Shown: positions 35,434-45,189, numbered from the stretch's first letter. The stretch: 64,000 nt of DNA from DATLMR01 sp964615905 (GCA_964615905.1 CAZTUB010000018.1:1-64000), one strand, 5' to 3'. Notes: a model not told the origin generated them from the letters alone. Translations and numbers: made by a program.

Positions 35434-38178
35434 ATGATCCCACAAACATCGAAGGATTACGCAGTCGCAATTCTGGCGACCGTAGTCGGTCTTGTGGCTA
35501 CTTACCTATCGCTGCCCCTGCTGGACTCTTCCGCTTTCTTGTTCCTGATACTCAGCGCCGCGATAATCACAAGGTTAAGCAGTGCGGTTGCTGGCATTCT
35601 CTCCACGCTCCTTTATTCGGCCTGCATGGCGCTGCTGATACGGGTATCACCCACATTCTACAATACGCCTGGTCGGTATCGCGGGCTGCTTGTGTTCGGG
35701 CTGGCGAGTGTTATCGTATCGCTCCTGTTTGAAGCTCGCGCGGCCGGTGGCAAGTGCGTTCACGCGGTGCCGTCGCCCCTCGTCCGGGCCGATGAAGCAT
35801 TGCTTAAGGAGAGCGGCGGTCGATTTCGAACGCTTATTGAGAACACGCCCGACATAATAGGTCTGGTGGATACAGCAGGCCAGATCATATACGTCTGCCC
35901 TGCAATCGAGCAGGTGCTCGGCTACAGGGCTGTAGACCTGATTGGTATGAGCGCGTTCGACATCGTGCATCCTGACGACATAATAAGAGTGCGGGGAGAG
36001 ATGGGGAAGGGCGCCCATCCGGCGCAGGGTTGCTCGATTGAATACAGGGTGCGGCATCACGACGGGTCATACCGTATCCATGAGTTGTTTGGGAATGTGA
36101 TCAACGATGGTGAGTTAATAAAGCACGTCACGATAACTTCAAGAGACATCACAAGACGCAAGCGGATCGAGGAAGCCCTGCGGAGAGGGGAAGAGCGCTA
36201 CCGCGCGTTTGTCGAGCAGAGTTCAGAGGGCATCTGGCGGTTTGAATTCGACGAGCCCATAGATGTTTCTTGGCCGGAAGAGGTGCAGATAGAGTACTTC
36301 TTCAAGCATGGCTACCTGGCCGAATGTAACGATGTCACGGCACGTATGTACGGCCATACTTCCGCGGCAGATATTATAGGCGCGCGCGGCCGCGATCTGA
36401 TGCCGCCCGACGAGCCGGGGAATATGGAATACCTGCGCTCATTCATAAGGTCCGGCTACAGGATGGTTGAAGCAGAATCGGTCGAGGTCGATCTCAAAGG
36501 CGGAAAGAGGTATTTCCTGAATAATCTTGTCGGGACGGTCGAACAGGGTTTCGTGGTTCGTGTCTGGGGAACTCAGAGAGACATAACCGAGCGGAAACAG
36601 TTCGAGCGCGCTCGCGCCGAAACCGACGAACTATACCGAAGGGTCGCATTTAACGCTAACGATCTGCTGTACGTGGATCACCCTGAAGACGGAAAGCGTG
36701 AGTGGTTCGGACGGATCAAACGGGCGCTCGGTTTTGAGGAGGGTGACGTGCCGTATTCTTTCGAGGCCTGGGCAAGCCTCATCCACCCCGCCGACCGGCA
36801 GAGGGTGGTGGATGCGTACCTGGCCTCAGCAAGAAGCGGGGAAGCATTTCATGAAGAGTACCGGCTGCGGCGGGCCGACGGTTCGTATTTGCACTGGTCA
36901 GATAGGGGATGCCCGGTCGTTGACGATAGCGGTCGGATGGTGAAATTCATCGGCGCTGGCTCTGACATCTCGCGAGAGAGGAGCCTTGAAGAGCAATTAC
37001 GGCATTCACAGAAGATGGAGGCAATCGGACGGCTCGCGGGCGGCATTGCGCATGATTTTAATAATTTGCTGACCGCGATCATAGGCCATAGCCAGTTGCT
37101 CGCGATGAGAATTGGTCAGGACAGTTCGCTGGCCAGGCATGTAGCAGAGATCGAAAGTGTGGGCCGACGTGCTGCTGCGCTAGTTCGACAACTCCTTACC
37201 TTCAGCCGCAAGCAGATCGCTCAGTTGGACGTTGTGGATATAAGCGGCGTGGTGCTAGGCATGGAAGAGATGTTAAGGAGCATGATCGGAGAGGATATAG
37301 AGATATCCATCTCGCGCGATGCTGAATTAAGCCGGGTGAAAGCGGACCCCAACCAGGTCATGCAAATTGTAATGAACCTTGTCGTCAACGCGCGTGACGC
37401 AATGCCCGAAGGCGGGACGATCACCATCGAAACCCAAAACGTTGAGCTTGGCCCCGGCTATGCCAGCGGGCATCTCGCGGTTCCTCCGGGCGCATACGTG
37501 CTGCTTGCCATCAGCGACACAGGAACGGGCATCGAGGCCGACGTTCAAAAGCAGATCTTTGATCCGTTCTTTACTACGAAAGAAGCGGGGAAGGGAACGG
37601 GGCTCGGGCTTTCAACTGTGTACGGCATCATTCAACAATCGGGCGGGCATATAACTGTTTATAGCGAGCCAGGTTTGGGGACTACGTTTAGGGTGTATTT
37701 CCCAAGCATAGCAGAGGCCGCCCCGGAGGCTGTGACGGTGAAGGGAATTGCGCCGCCACAGGGGACGGAGACTATTCTGCTCGTAGAAGACGAGACGGCA
37801 ATCCGCAAGTTGAGCCAAGAGATCCTCACGCAGCAGGGCTATACGGTGCTTATCGCGGCGAACGGAACAGAAGCAGTGAAGATAGCCGAGGAGCATCGTG
37901 GCAGCATAGATTTAATGTTGACCGATGTCGTAATGCCGGGGCTGAATGGGCGGGAGCTGGCCGTCCGCGTAGCTTTGCTACGCCCTGGCATCAAGGTTAT
38001 GTTCGTCTCCGGCTTTGCCGATCACGCAATTGTCAGCTCAGGCGAATTAGAAGCCAGCCACACGTTTTTAGCAAAGCCCTTTGATGTGGCCTCTCTTGGT
38101 AGGAAAGTGCGAGAAGTGCTCGATCAATCGTCAGACGCAACCGAAGAGCGAGCGATGCCAGACGCGAGAGCTTCCTAA
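35434..38178 (+). CDS. Membrane hybrid histidine kinase with three PAS domains and a receiver
   Basis: A 914-aa protein. Residues 10-100 hold three to four membrane helices. PAS domains span about 128-245, 255-395 and 400-520 (each ends with an RDITxRK-type boundary or GSDISRE). The dimerisation helix has the phospho-acceptor His540 in GGIAHDFNNLL. The ATPase has NLVVNARDAMP, DTGTGI and GKGTGLGLSTVYG. A C-terminal receiver (about 778-895) carries VEDE, Asp831 in MLTDVVMPG and Lys in FLAKPFD. The lone receiver encoded 213 bp downstream is the likely partner. The signal is unknown; PAS domains suggest redox, light or small ligands. Confidence 0.93.
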   Translation: MIPQTSKDYAVAILATVVGLVATYLSLPLLDSSAFLFLILSAAIITRLSSAVAGILSTLLYSACMALLIRVSPTFYNTPGRYRGLLVFGLASVIVSLLFEARAAGGKCVHAVPSPLVRADEALLKESGGRFRTLIENTPDIIGLVDTAGQIIYVCPAIEQVLGYRAVDLIGMSAFDIVHPDDIIRVRGEMGKGAHPAQGCSIEYRVRHHDGSYRIHELFGNVINDGELIKHVTITSRDITRRKRIEEALRRGEERYRAFVEQSSEGIWRFEFDEPIDVSWPEEVQIEYFFKHGYLAECNDVTARMYGHTSAADIIGARGRDLMPPDEPGNMEYLRSFIRSGYRMVEAESVEVDLKGGKRYFLNNLVGTVEQGFVVRVWGTQRDITERKQFERARAETDELYRRVAFNANDLLYVDHPEDGKREWFGRIKRALGFEEGDVPYSFEAWASLIHPADRQRVVDAYLASARSGEAFHEEYRLRRADGSYLHWSDRGCPVVDDSGRMVKFIGAGSDISRERSLEEQLRHSQKMEAIGRLAGGIAHDFNNLLTAIIGHSQLLAMRIGQDSSLARHVAEIESVGRRAAALVRQLLTFSRKQIAQLDVVDISGVVLGMEEMLRSMIGEDIEISISRDAELSRVKADPNQVMQIVMNLVVNARDAMPEGGTITIETQNVELGPGYASGHLAVPPGAYVLLAISDTGTGIEADVQKQIFDPFFTTKEAGKGTGLGLSTVYGIIQQSGGHITVYSEPGLGTTFRVYFPSIAEAAPEAVTVKGIAPPQGTETILLVEDETAIRKLSQEILTQQGYTVLIAANGTEAVKIAEEHRGSIDLMLTDVVMPGLNGRELAVRVALLRPGIKVMFVSGFADHAIVSSGELEASHTFLAKPFDVASLGRKVREVLDQSSDATEERAMPDARAS

Positions 38179-38391
38179 CCAAATAATTCAAGGTTTCAGC
38201 TATTCGGAGCATGGTTGCATTATGATTTGTTAAAGTGGCTTGGGCTGCCCGCCCGCCCTTGCATCCCACTAGAAAGTAAGATAGAAAAGTACCAGCAGGA
38301 ACAAGATAGACATAAGGCGCGAGGTCTGTACAACCCCGATCACGTCCTCTCATATTGCTGAGTCAACTTTAGGTCCCTATTGGAGAGTTGA

Positions 38392-38787
38392 TTGAATAAC
38401 GCTAAATCTGTATCTCTGCTTATCGTGGATGACGAGCAATCTATACTGTCGTGTTTGGCGACGCTTTTTGAAGACGCCTACAACTGCGTGACCGCCGGGT
38501 CCGTCGAGGAGGCTTTGGACAGGCTTAGTAAAACCAGATTTGATCTGGTCCTTACCGACATCAATATGCCTGGTTACAATCGGATTGAGTTGTGCGAGAT
38601 CCTGCGCACGTATTACCCGGAGACCGTCGCCGTAGGTATGTCGGCCTACCACGATGTGGATTCTATAAACGCAGCAATGGATCAAGGCGCGGTCGATTAC
38701 ATCACAAAACCTTTTGACCTTCGCGATGTCATGAAAGTGATCCAGACTGCCTTAACTCCACGCGCGCTACGGCGCGAAGCGAGCTGA
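38392..38787 (+). CDS. Single-domain response regulator
   Basis: A 131-aa receiver with no output domain. It has IVDDEQS, the phospho-acceptor Asp in LVLTDINMPG, Ser in VGMSAYHD at the Thr/Ser switch position, and Lys in DYITKPFD. The start is TTG with GGAGAG ahead. It follows the hybrid kinase on the same strand and probably acts as a phosphorelay or stand-alone output for it. Confidence 0.88.
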   Translation: MNNAKSVSLLIVDDEQSILSCLATLFEDAYNCVTAGSVEEALDRLSKTRFDLVLTDINMPGYNRIELCEILRTYYPETVAVGMSAYHDVDSINAAMDQGAVDYITKPFDLRDVMKVIQTALTPRALRREAS

Positions 38788-38953
38788 TCCGCATAAGTTG
38801 TAGATATATCCGAGCATCGTTCCCACGTTAAGAAGCACTCCGCGCCACGCCTACCGGTTGTCGCTGGCCGTTGGGCAACCTTCCGTCTTGACAGGCCAAA
38901 TCGTTATCGAGGCCTGCCGCGTGCATTGGGAATCACCTCCAAAGAACGCGCGT

Positions 38954-39703
38954 ATGAAACCGAGTGGAAAAAAAGAATTAATATCAGGGCGCGCAAGGCG
39001 AACTCGTCAGCGGCCGGATTACCAATCGTCTGCTCTACCAGGTGTCTATTTATCAAACGCTTTGAGCGTGGTCATCGCGTTTTGCGCAGCCGGCTTGAGT
39101 TCGGGCCTGAGCTTCGCCTGGCTTACTACGACGGCGAGCATGAAGGGGGTATGGATATCAGACAACGGATTAGCAACCTGGCGGCGTTCGGTTGCGGGTG
39201 GAGTGATCCTGTGTTTGTCTTTTGCAGTCGCCTACCTGTTGTCGCGAGTCAAGGGATGGCTAATTTATCTAGTTGCCACCTCACCGAGCAGGCCGATTCT
39301 GGCGGGGCTGACTTTGGCTGTTGGATCTACGATCATGATCGATGTCGCTTCGCTGGCATCGAGGAAGACAGGTGGCATCTCCGAAGCGATCTTTCTTGCA
39401 GCGGGCCAGGCGATTGTAATACAGGCGGCAATTTATATTCTAACTGGTAAGAAGCCACAGGGAAGTCGGCTGGGTCTTTTAGTCTGGGCCATAGCAAGCC
39501 TCTGCGCTTCAAGCCTGCTTACTTTTCTTCTGGCCTACTCTCACACCGCCACCGAGATGATTAAATACGCATTGCTGAATGTGACGTTAGGCCTTGGCGC
39601 GAGCGCGGGACTTGTGACAACGAGTGACTGGGTCGTAATAACGGAGGTGGCGGGGGTCGCCGATGAAGTTCGAGCGGGCCATCAAGGCGGGCCTAGAGCG
39701 TGA
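38954..39703 (+). CDS. Multi-spanning membrane protein of unknown function
   Basis: From ATG 38954 the protein is about 249 aa; an open frame to 38858 adds 32 unlikely residues. Six membrane helices are visible (LSNALSVVIAFCAAGLSSGL, SVAGGVILCLSFAVAYLL, ILAGLTLAVGSTIMIDVASL, EAIFLAAGQAIVIQAAIYIL, LGLLVWAIASLCASSLLTFL, ALLNVTLGLGASAGLVTTS). The N-terminus is basic and cytoplasmic by the positive-inside rule. No family is recognised. Confidence 0.55.
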   Translation: MKPSGKKELISGRARRTRQRPDYQSSALPGVYLSNALSVVIAFCAAGLSSGLSFAWLTTTASMKGVWISDNGLATWRRSVAGGVILCLSFAVAYLLSRVKGWLIYLVATSPSRPILAGLTLAVGSTIMIDVASLASRKTGGISEAIFLAAGQAIVIQAAIYILTGKKPQGSRLGLLVWAIASLCASSLLTFLLAYSHTATEMIKYALLNVTLGLGASAGLVTTSDWVVITEVAGVADEVRAGHQGGPRA

Positions 39704-39787
39704 TCCGACTTTGCTCAGTCGGAGGCGGGTCCTTGAATGAGGGGCAGGCAAAAGCTATAGTGACAGAGCTTACCGCCTGAAAGCGCA

Positions 39788-39960
39788 GTGGCTTGATTGA
39801 GATGTTCAGGTGATTGCACCCAGACCGGCGCAAGCAGATGAGCGGGTCCAAGGGCGGCGCGGTGGCTTGATTGAGATTGGGGTGATTGCACTACCCATTA
39901 GGAATGTAACCAGCAAAGGGTTAGCGGGGTGACTTGAGTGAGAGCCTGGGCGACTGCCCC
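39788..39960 (+). repeat. Three diverged copies of a ~70-bp non-coding repeat
   Basis: Units begin GTGGCTTGATTGAGAT at 39788 and 39862 and GTGACTTGAGTGAGAG at 39929; each continues with GGTGATTGCAC or a variant and a C-rich tail. Spacings are 74 and 67 bp. They lie just upstream of the 40.0-kb gene, so they could be regulatory, a structured RNA or a partition-like site. Confidence 0.5.
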
Positions 39961-40018
39961 CAGTAATCAACCGCGGAGTCGAAGCCAATTAGCGAGTATT
40001 GCGAGGAGAGGCTAATTC

Positions 40019-40801
40019 ATGGTGGGAGCCACATCGATTAATGAGTCGCGTCGTCAATTCATCAATGAAAATTGGTTAAGCCTGGCCGCGGGGACCTTTG
40101 AAGGTTTTCAGAGAGCAGGTCGCGGAGCAATGCATATCTTCCTTGATTCAGAGGTTATCGTGAAGGGTAAGACAGGCCTCATGGCACTATATCTTCCGGG
40201 CAGGCGGTTAGAGAGTATGCCCGGGTGGCCAGGCGTAGGTGCGACAGAAGCAATAGCGAGCTACGACCCTCGAAGAGAAGTTCTGGTTTGGTTCAAATGG
40301 GATGGGGGCCAGGAATTCCTGCGCATCCCTTCAGGCGCTGTTACGCCGGAGGAGGCGGCGCGGATTCGGGAGAACAACGAGAGAATAACGAGCGACGATA
40401 CAAACAGTGTCGTCATCCGGGAGAGGTGGCCTGAAATAGCAACCATTGCATGGTCAGGGTTTAATGTCAGCGGACGCGGGGTGGTAGTAATAGATGTCGA
40501 CAACACGGACCTTTCGCAGCCGTCTCGGTTTTTTAGTGCCTACTATCTGCCGGGTGGCGACAATGCCCAGAGTACCGCAAGGAGGCATTTTATCCGAGGC
40601 AATTTCGCAAGCAAGGGCGATCCGTTTTTAGCCGCCTTTGAGGAATCTATCGCTCGCTATAAACCGGAGGCGGAGGCAAATATAATATTTTGCGGTCAAG
40701 TGGTACCGCTTGAACTCTACACAATGGGAACCCAACCTTGCCCACCTGAAGCTTACGCCCTGCAGCAACGGGTCGGTGCCCAGAAACCCCCTACAACCTG
40801 A
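40019..40801 (+). CDS. Unknown protein with internal duplication
   Basis: A 260-aa protein starting at ATG 40019 with GAGGAGAGG upstream. Two halves resemble each other: GFQRAGRGAMHIFLD followed by LYLPGRR, and GFNVSGRGVVVIDVDNTD followed by YYLPGGD, so it may be built from two copies of one alpha/beta unit. No signal peptide or membrane segment. It lies 95 bp before another unknown gene on the same strand at the left edge of the defence island. I do not recognise the family and give no function. Confidence 0.6.
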   Translation: MVGATSINESRRQFINENWLSLAAGTFEGFQRAGRGAMHIFLDSEVIVKGKTGLMALYLPGRRLESMPGWPGVGATEAIASYDPRREVLVWFKWDGGQEFLRIPSGAVTPEEAARIRENNERITSDDTNSVVIRERWPEIATIAWSGFNVSGRGVVVIDVDNTDLSQPSRFFSAYYLPGGDNAQSTARRHFIRGNFASKGDPFLAAFEESIARYKPEAEANIIFCGQVVPLELYTMGTQPCPPEAYALQQRVGAQKPPTT

Positions 40802-40896
40802 CCTCCGGCCGTGGTGGAGGCTGAAAGCTGTCGATGAACCGCCCACGACATTTATTGATCAGAGTACATTGAAACAAAGAGGTGAGGCTTTTATAT

Positions 40897-41946
40897 ATGC
40901 TGACATATATTGCCCGCCCTCGTGGGCTTTACACCGAGCCGCTGGGGGCACACATAAAGTTCCCGTGTACAATTGATGTAGCTTTCACATTCGAGCCAGG
41001 TAGGGCTTTTGGAGCAGAGGGGTCGCCGAGCAGGACGGTGCCATTAGGAGCGGCCGTGGAACTCGCGGTGGATGTCTGTAAAGGGGAGACTGGTGTCAGC
41101 GCAGACAGAAGCCTTGAGCCGATTGGGATGGAGATGGTCGGGACCGATGGTAGCGTCGTCTTCGAGGGTTCGACAATGAGGGTGTCCTTCGAGGCAACAT
41201 CTAGAGCCGCGCTAGAATCTGTGCTTGATACCTATTACTATGGCATCCCGGCCTTGCTCTCGATTGATCTTATCGATGCGCCCGTTGTATCCGACGTTCG
41301 AGGCACTGCTGGACGAATTCCATTTTGCTGGGGCCTACTGAATACTGGATGGAATACATTTGATGTAGTTACCAGGCAAATCCAGGAGAACCGCATTCTT
41401 GCAGCCTTTGAGAGGTTAAGGTTACTGGATGAAAGCAAAGGGCCGCGAAACCGGCGCTTGCTTGCTGCAACCCAGTACTTCTACCTGGCCTGCAGACTAA
41501 ACAGGAGGGGGGCCAAGCTATGGGAATTTCTTTCAGAATCGCTGCTAAATCAAGCGAAGATCCTTGAAGTACTTTTTCCCGCTCCCCCAGGAAAAACAAT
41601 AGATTATGCTCGCTCCGGTTTGAAATCTTTAGGGTTTACTGAACTGGAAATAGAGGCTCTATTCATCCCAGCCCTTACGCTAAGAAACGCTATAGATATT
41701 GCGCACCCGACGCTTGCGGTATTCTCTACGGATGATGCAATGGTTCTTTGGCGATACACTGACCGGGCGGAAGATGCGTTCAGGACTCTGCTTCAACGGG
41801 TTTTTGAAAGAGTAGCCGCAGGCACCTTTGATTTACAGCCAGCGCAGGACGTTTCTCCATCATCTGAGTCATTGGGTGTTATTAAACGAATAGCAGGAAA
41901 CTTAGCCAGGTACGATGCTCCCCAAACCTCTTCCTCAAACGAGTAG
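40897..41946 (+). CDS. Unknown 349-aa protein at the edge of the defence island
   Basis: ATG 40897 is favoured because GAGGTGAGG lies 9 nt upstream; GTG 40882 overlaps that site. The N-terminal 130 residues look beta-rich (RTVPLGAAVELAVDVCKGE, MRVSFEATSRAALESVLDTY). The C-terminal 200 are helical (RNRRLLAATQYFYLACRLNR, LWEFLSESLLNQAKILEVLF, RNAIDIAHPTLAVF). The pattern LRNAIDIAHP near the end recalls HEPN-like or ApeA-type helical folds, but the RxxxxH spacing is not clear. It ends 74 bp from the end of the SIR2 gene, in convergent orientation. Confidence 0.6.
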   Translation: MLTYIARPRGLYTEPLGAHIKFPCTIDVAFTFEPGRAFGAEGSPSRTVPLGAAVELAVDVCKGETGVSADRSLEPIGMEMVGTDGSVVFEGSTMRVSFEATSRAALESVLDTYYYGIPALLSIDLIDAPVVSDVRGTAGRIPFCWGLLNTGWNTFDVVTRQIQENRILAAFERLRLLDESKGPRNRRLLAATQYFYLACRLNRRGAKLWEFLSESLLNQAKILEVLFPAPPGKTIDYARSGLKSLGFTELEIEALFIPALTLRNAIDIAHPTLAVFSTDDAMVLWRYTDRAEDAFRTLLQRVFERVAAGTFDLQPAQDVSPSSESLGVIKRIAGNLARYDAPQTSSSNE

Positions 41947-42020
41947 TCCCTACGAATACGACCGGGGCGCGGCCAGCACTCCCTATTTCCCGAACGGTGA
42001 GCAAAGGGCTTCATCTCTGA

Positions 42021-43778
42021 CTAGCTGTGGCCGGTTCGGCTATCTTCCTCGTAACCTTTTATAACGGCGGCTAGCCTGTCATAGGATCCGTCAAAAAATC
42101 CGGCTTTTAGCAGCGGCCAGTTATCGCCCTGACTCTCCGCCTGCACCTTAATCTCCTTTATAATACTGTTTTCACGCCTGTGTTGGTATCTCACGGTGAA
42201 TAGACCGGGCGGGCCGTAGATATATTCTGAAACCCGTTGTTTCGCATCAAGATCGGCATAAATCAAGGCGAACAGGTATTCAAATTGATCAAAGAATCTG
42301 GTGTAATCGTCATCTTGAGGAAGGATTTCAGTAAGCGGCGCTCGCAGCACCTTATAAAGATGGTTACTGACGGGTATGGTATTGTTCTCCATACCTGGAA
42401 GGTGCTGACCGAGGGAGGAGTCAAATACTGTCGCAGGGTAAATGGCACGTGCCGCTGGGAGATTATCTCTCTCGTTAATTACGCGAACCTCGGTCTTGAG
42501 GAGTAAAGATGCCAAGTCGCCATACTGTTCAGCGGCAATAGAGGCAATGCCACCTCCATAGATCAGAAGCAAGGCCGGGTACCATCTCAAACCCTCCCAA
42601 CTCAGAGAACCTGTGTAATCCTTTGACGGGTTCGCAACACGTCTAAGTATTTTAGACCAGAGTTCTGCATGTCGGCCCTTTGACCAGTAGCACCCCGTGA
42701 TGACCAGGCCTAAAAGAGTATCTGTGAGCGTTTCGTACCGCGCGACACGACTTTGTAGTTCTCCTTTGTCAATTGAGGCGCCAGTTGGAAAATGTCTATC
42801 CGACATACCTTCCAGCAGTCTACCCGTCTCTGCCATTAACAGATCATGAAGGCGAATATCGTACTTTTCCTCCGCGAGGTATTTCTTCTCTGTCGAGATT
42901 GCAACCTTCACGGAAAGCGGATGTGAGGCTGCCATCTCATCCAGAGAGATAACCTTCTCGGCCAAATCTTGGAAGAATGAGTCAGCACTCTCGACCTTGA
43001 TCACTTCTGCTCTTCGCACCGCGATCAGCCTCTGTGCAGCCTCTCCAACTCTGTCTTTATACCCCCAGTAGGTAGTAAACCGGCGAGATGGGCATCGAGC
43101 AATCGCCTCTTCCAGCGCCATATCATAATCTGCCGACCACCCGCATATGATCAAACCGAACTCATCCAGGACTTGATCCAAGATGCGATTCATTCTGTCG
43201 TCATACTTCATCAGTTCTGCCGGTGTATTCTTGAACCGGATGTCCATGTAATCGCCGTGGAGTTTGACGACTGTGCATGGAGAATGGACCAGAGGCATTG
43301 CCCCATCGATTTTCTCCGGGCTGTCGATGACGCTCGCGGTGATGCCGATAGCTTCGAGAGCCCTTTCTATGAGGCGATCAAAATTAGTAGTGACGATGAC
43401 CCGTATGTGCCCACTTGCAACCAGATTGGCTATAGCCCGATGAGCCGCAGTCGGCATCTTCAATCCCTGCTCGCGTTCCTCAGCATCAGCTTCAAAATAG
43501 CCTCTTAATATCTGGTTACGTTCGGGAGGAGATTTCGCTAATTCGGCCAGCAAGGTGGAGTAGTTCGGTTCTTGTCCGTAAGTATTACGAAACCAGGTTT
43601 CCGGATCGGGAGTACACTCTTGTTCCTGAAGGTGTGCGAGTCTTCGAATAAGATCTATTACCACATCCCACCCGGTGGGAATCCCCGCACTGCGAGATAC
43701 ACCAGATCCTAGCAGGATTGCATAAACACCCTTATTAGCGTGCATGGAGAATGCTAATGAGATTGCTGAGTCTATCAT
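42021..43778 (-). CDS. SIR2-domain defence protein
   Basis: A 585-aa protein. The N-terminal 280 residues are a SIR2-like NAD-binding domain: YAILLGSGVSRSAGIPTGWD, VIVTTNFDRLIERAL, VVKLHGDYMDIR and LIICGWSADYD, the same order of motifs as in bacterial SIR2 anti-phage effectors that destroy NAD+ after infection. The C-terminal 300 residues are mostly helical with no known motif and may sense the phage. No partner is directly adjacent. It is transcribed toward the 40-kb unknown genes and lies beside VapBC and the STAND operon. Confidence 0.85.
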   Translation of the reverse strand: MIDSAISLAFSMHANKGVYAILLGSGVSRSAGIPTGWDVVIDLIRRLAHLQEQECTPDPETWFRNTYGQEPNYSTLLAELAKSPPERNQILRGYFEADAEEREQGLKMPTAAHRAIANLVASGHIRVIVTTNFDRLIERALEAIGITASVIDSPEKIDGAMPLVHSPCTVVKLHGDYMDIRFKNTPAELMKYDDRMNRILDQVLDEFGLIICGWSADYDMALEEAIARCPSRRFTTYWGYKDRVGEAAQRLIAVRRAEVIKVESADSFFQDLAEKVISLDEMAASHPLSVKVAISTEKKYLAEEKYDIRLHDLLMAETGRLLEGMSDRHFPTGASIDKGELQSRVARYETLTDTLLGLVITGCYWSKGRHAELWSKILRRVANPSKDYTGSLSWEGLRWYPALLLIYGGGIASIAAEQYGDLASLLLKTEVRVINERDNLPAARAIYPATVFDSSLGQHLPGMENNTIPVSNHLYKVLRAPLTEILPQDDDYTRFFDQFEYLFALIYADLDAKQRVSEYIYGPPGLFTVRYQHRRENSIIKEIKVQAESQGDNWPLLKAGFFDGSYDRLAAVIKGYEEDSRTGHS

Positions 43779-44180
43779 ATCAGTTCTGTAGAGGCTTCTT
43801 AAGAGAATGTATAATTGTAATAAAGATAATCGTTACATTCCAGTTTACACCGCAAGCAACCAATGATCGCGGCCTACAAATAGTTCCCGCCCTATAAGCC
43901 CGGGTTTTAGGCACCTCCAAGAATAATTAAAGCTTTCTATTATGAAAATTTTTGCCAGTAAATATGTAAATAGATACCAACTGAACGGATCATACGAGGC
44001 TGGATCATAAAGGGGGGATATACCTGGAGTCCGATAATAAGCATTATGACATTCTTTATAATTATGGCAAGAAATAATAAATTGCCAAATGTCCATAGAA
44101 TAACTCTTTTACCATTCATGACATGTTGTAGTATCATCATGGTGGATGGAATCTGCTCAACAGTGCAGTAGGAATGTAAA
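43779..44180. other. AT-rich intergenic region
   Basis: About 400 bp between divergent SIR2 and vapB-like genes, more AT-rich than its surroundings, holding the promoters of both. No gene is supported; the overlapping minus-strand frames look like chance membrane-like translations of AT-rich sequence. Confidence 0.45.
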
Positions 44181-44432
44181 ATGAGTGATAGCATTAACGC
44201 AAAAGTAAGTGAGGGCGGCAGGGTCGTCATCCCGGCAGAGTTCCGGCGGGAGATCGGCTTGGAGATCGGTGACTCGATCACACTCAGCCTCGTAAATAAT
44301 GAAATAAGAATCGTGCCACGAACTGAGGCGGTCAGGCGCGCACAGGCTCTCGTCAAAAAGCGCATCCCAGGAAGCAGGTCGCTCGTCGCTGAACTCCACA
44401 AAGATCGCCGTCGAGAGGCCGAGAATGAGTAA
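44181..44432 (+). CDS. vapB: AbrB/MazE-type antitoxin (VapB-like)
   Basis: An 83-aa protein with the swapped-hairpin DNA-binding domain: KVSEGGRVVIPAEFRREIGLE and IGDSITLSLVNNEIRIVP. The C-terminal 35 residues are the toxin-binding tail. It overlaps the PIN toxin gene by 8 nt. It should neutralise the toxin and repress the pair's promoter. Confidence 0.9.
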   Translation: MSDSINAKVSEGGRVVIPAEFRREIGLEIGDSITLSLVNNEIRIVPRTEAVRRAQALVKKRIPGSRSLVAELHKDRRREAENE

Positions 44433-44805
44433 ATGTGTGCTCGACGCATCTGCGGTGCTTGCACTACTCAATGACGAGCCCGGAGGAGACCGCGTCGAGT
44501 CTGCGCTTGACGAAGCAGTAATCAGCGCAGTCAACCTCGCCGAGGTGCTGACTAAGTTGATCGATGCCGGCATGCCGGAAGATGAGGCCCGGCAGAGCTT
44601 TGACCTCCTGGGGATCGAAGTCATTGATTTCAACAAACAGCAAGCCGAAACGGCAGCTTCACTGCGCAGCGCGACCAGGAAGAAAGGATTATCACTCGGT
44701 GATCGTTGTTGTCTCGCGCTGGGGCTTCAGATGGGAGTTGAGGTGGTCACTGCTGAGCGGGAATGGGCCAAATTGAAAGTGTGTCCTGTCACTGTCATCA
44801 GATGA
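44425..44805 (+). CDS. vapC: PIN-domain ribonuclease toxin (VapC-like)
   Basis: A 126-aa PIN protein. Acidic residues for metal binding appear as Asp in CVLDASAVLALLN, Glu in AVNLAEVLTKL, and Asp in GLSLGDRCCLALG, with a final acidic site in VVTAEREW. VapC toxins cut tRNA or rRNA. It forms a pair with the overlapping antitoxin gene and converges with the end of the minus-strand defence operon. Confidence 0.9.
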   Translation: MSKCVLDASAVLALLNDEPGGDRVESALDEAVISAVNLAEVLTKLIDAGMPEDEARQSFDLLGIEVIDFNKQQAETAASLRSATRKKGLSLGDRCCLALGLQMGVEVVTAEREWAKLKVCPVTVIR

Positions 44806-44811
44806 AGAAAC

Positions 44812-45189
44812 CTATTCTGCCGTTGACCCCAGAGGATGGCGGTGAGATGGGAGTTTTAATGCTTCTGCTTTAGTGCAGACGTCCTGGAAGGCGCAAACTC
44901 TGCAACATAAGTGTTCCTCAAAGTGCCATGTCTCACAAAAAACTTCAGAATCCCTGCCAATCCGAAGGCCACATCTTTCTCGATCACTGGGAACCGGGCA
45001 TGCCTCAGCGGCCATCGCATCGCGGTGAGCACAATGATGCAACTCGCCCTGTCTAAAGAAGGCCCTTGGCTTGATGCTTCTCCTCCGAAGAGGCGCGGAC
45101 CCATACACAACACTCTCAGTATAACTATTAGCCCAATTGTAATGCGGGCAGTCTTCTACATTGAGATGGAACCCTTGAGATTCTTTCAA
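44812..45189 (-). CDS. Cys/His-rich small protein, last gene of the STAND operon
   Basis: A 125-aa frame whose TTG start overlaps the stop of the HEPN-like gene. It is dense in possible metal ligands: VEDCPHYNWANSYTE, GELHHCAHRD, EACPVPSDRERCG, EVFCETWHFEEHLCCRVC and FQDVC. Such spacing suggests a zinc or Fe-S protein rather than a chance frame, though no ATG is present and the opposite strand is also open. The family is not recognised. Confidence 0.4.
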   Translation of the reverse strand: MKESQGFHLNVEDCPHYNWANSYTESVVYGSAPLRRRSIKPRAFFRQGELHHCAHRDAMAAEACPVPSDRERCGLRIGRDSEVFCETWHFEEHLCCRVCAFQDVCTKAEALKLPSHRHPLGSTAE

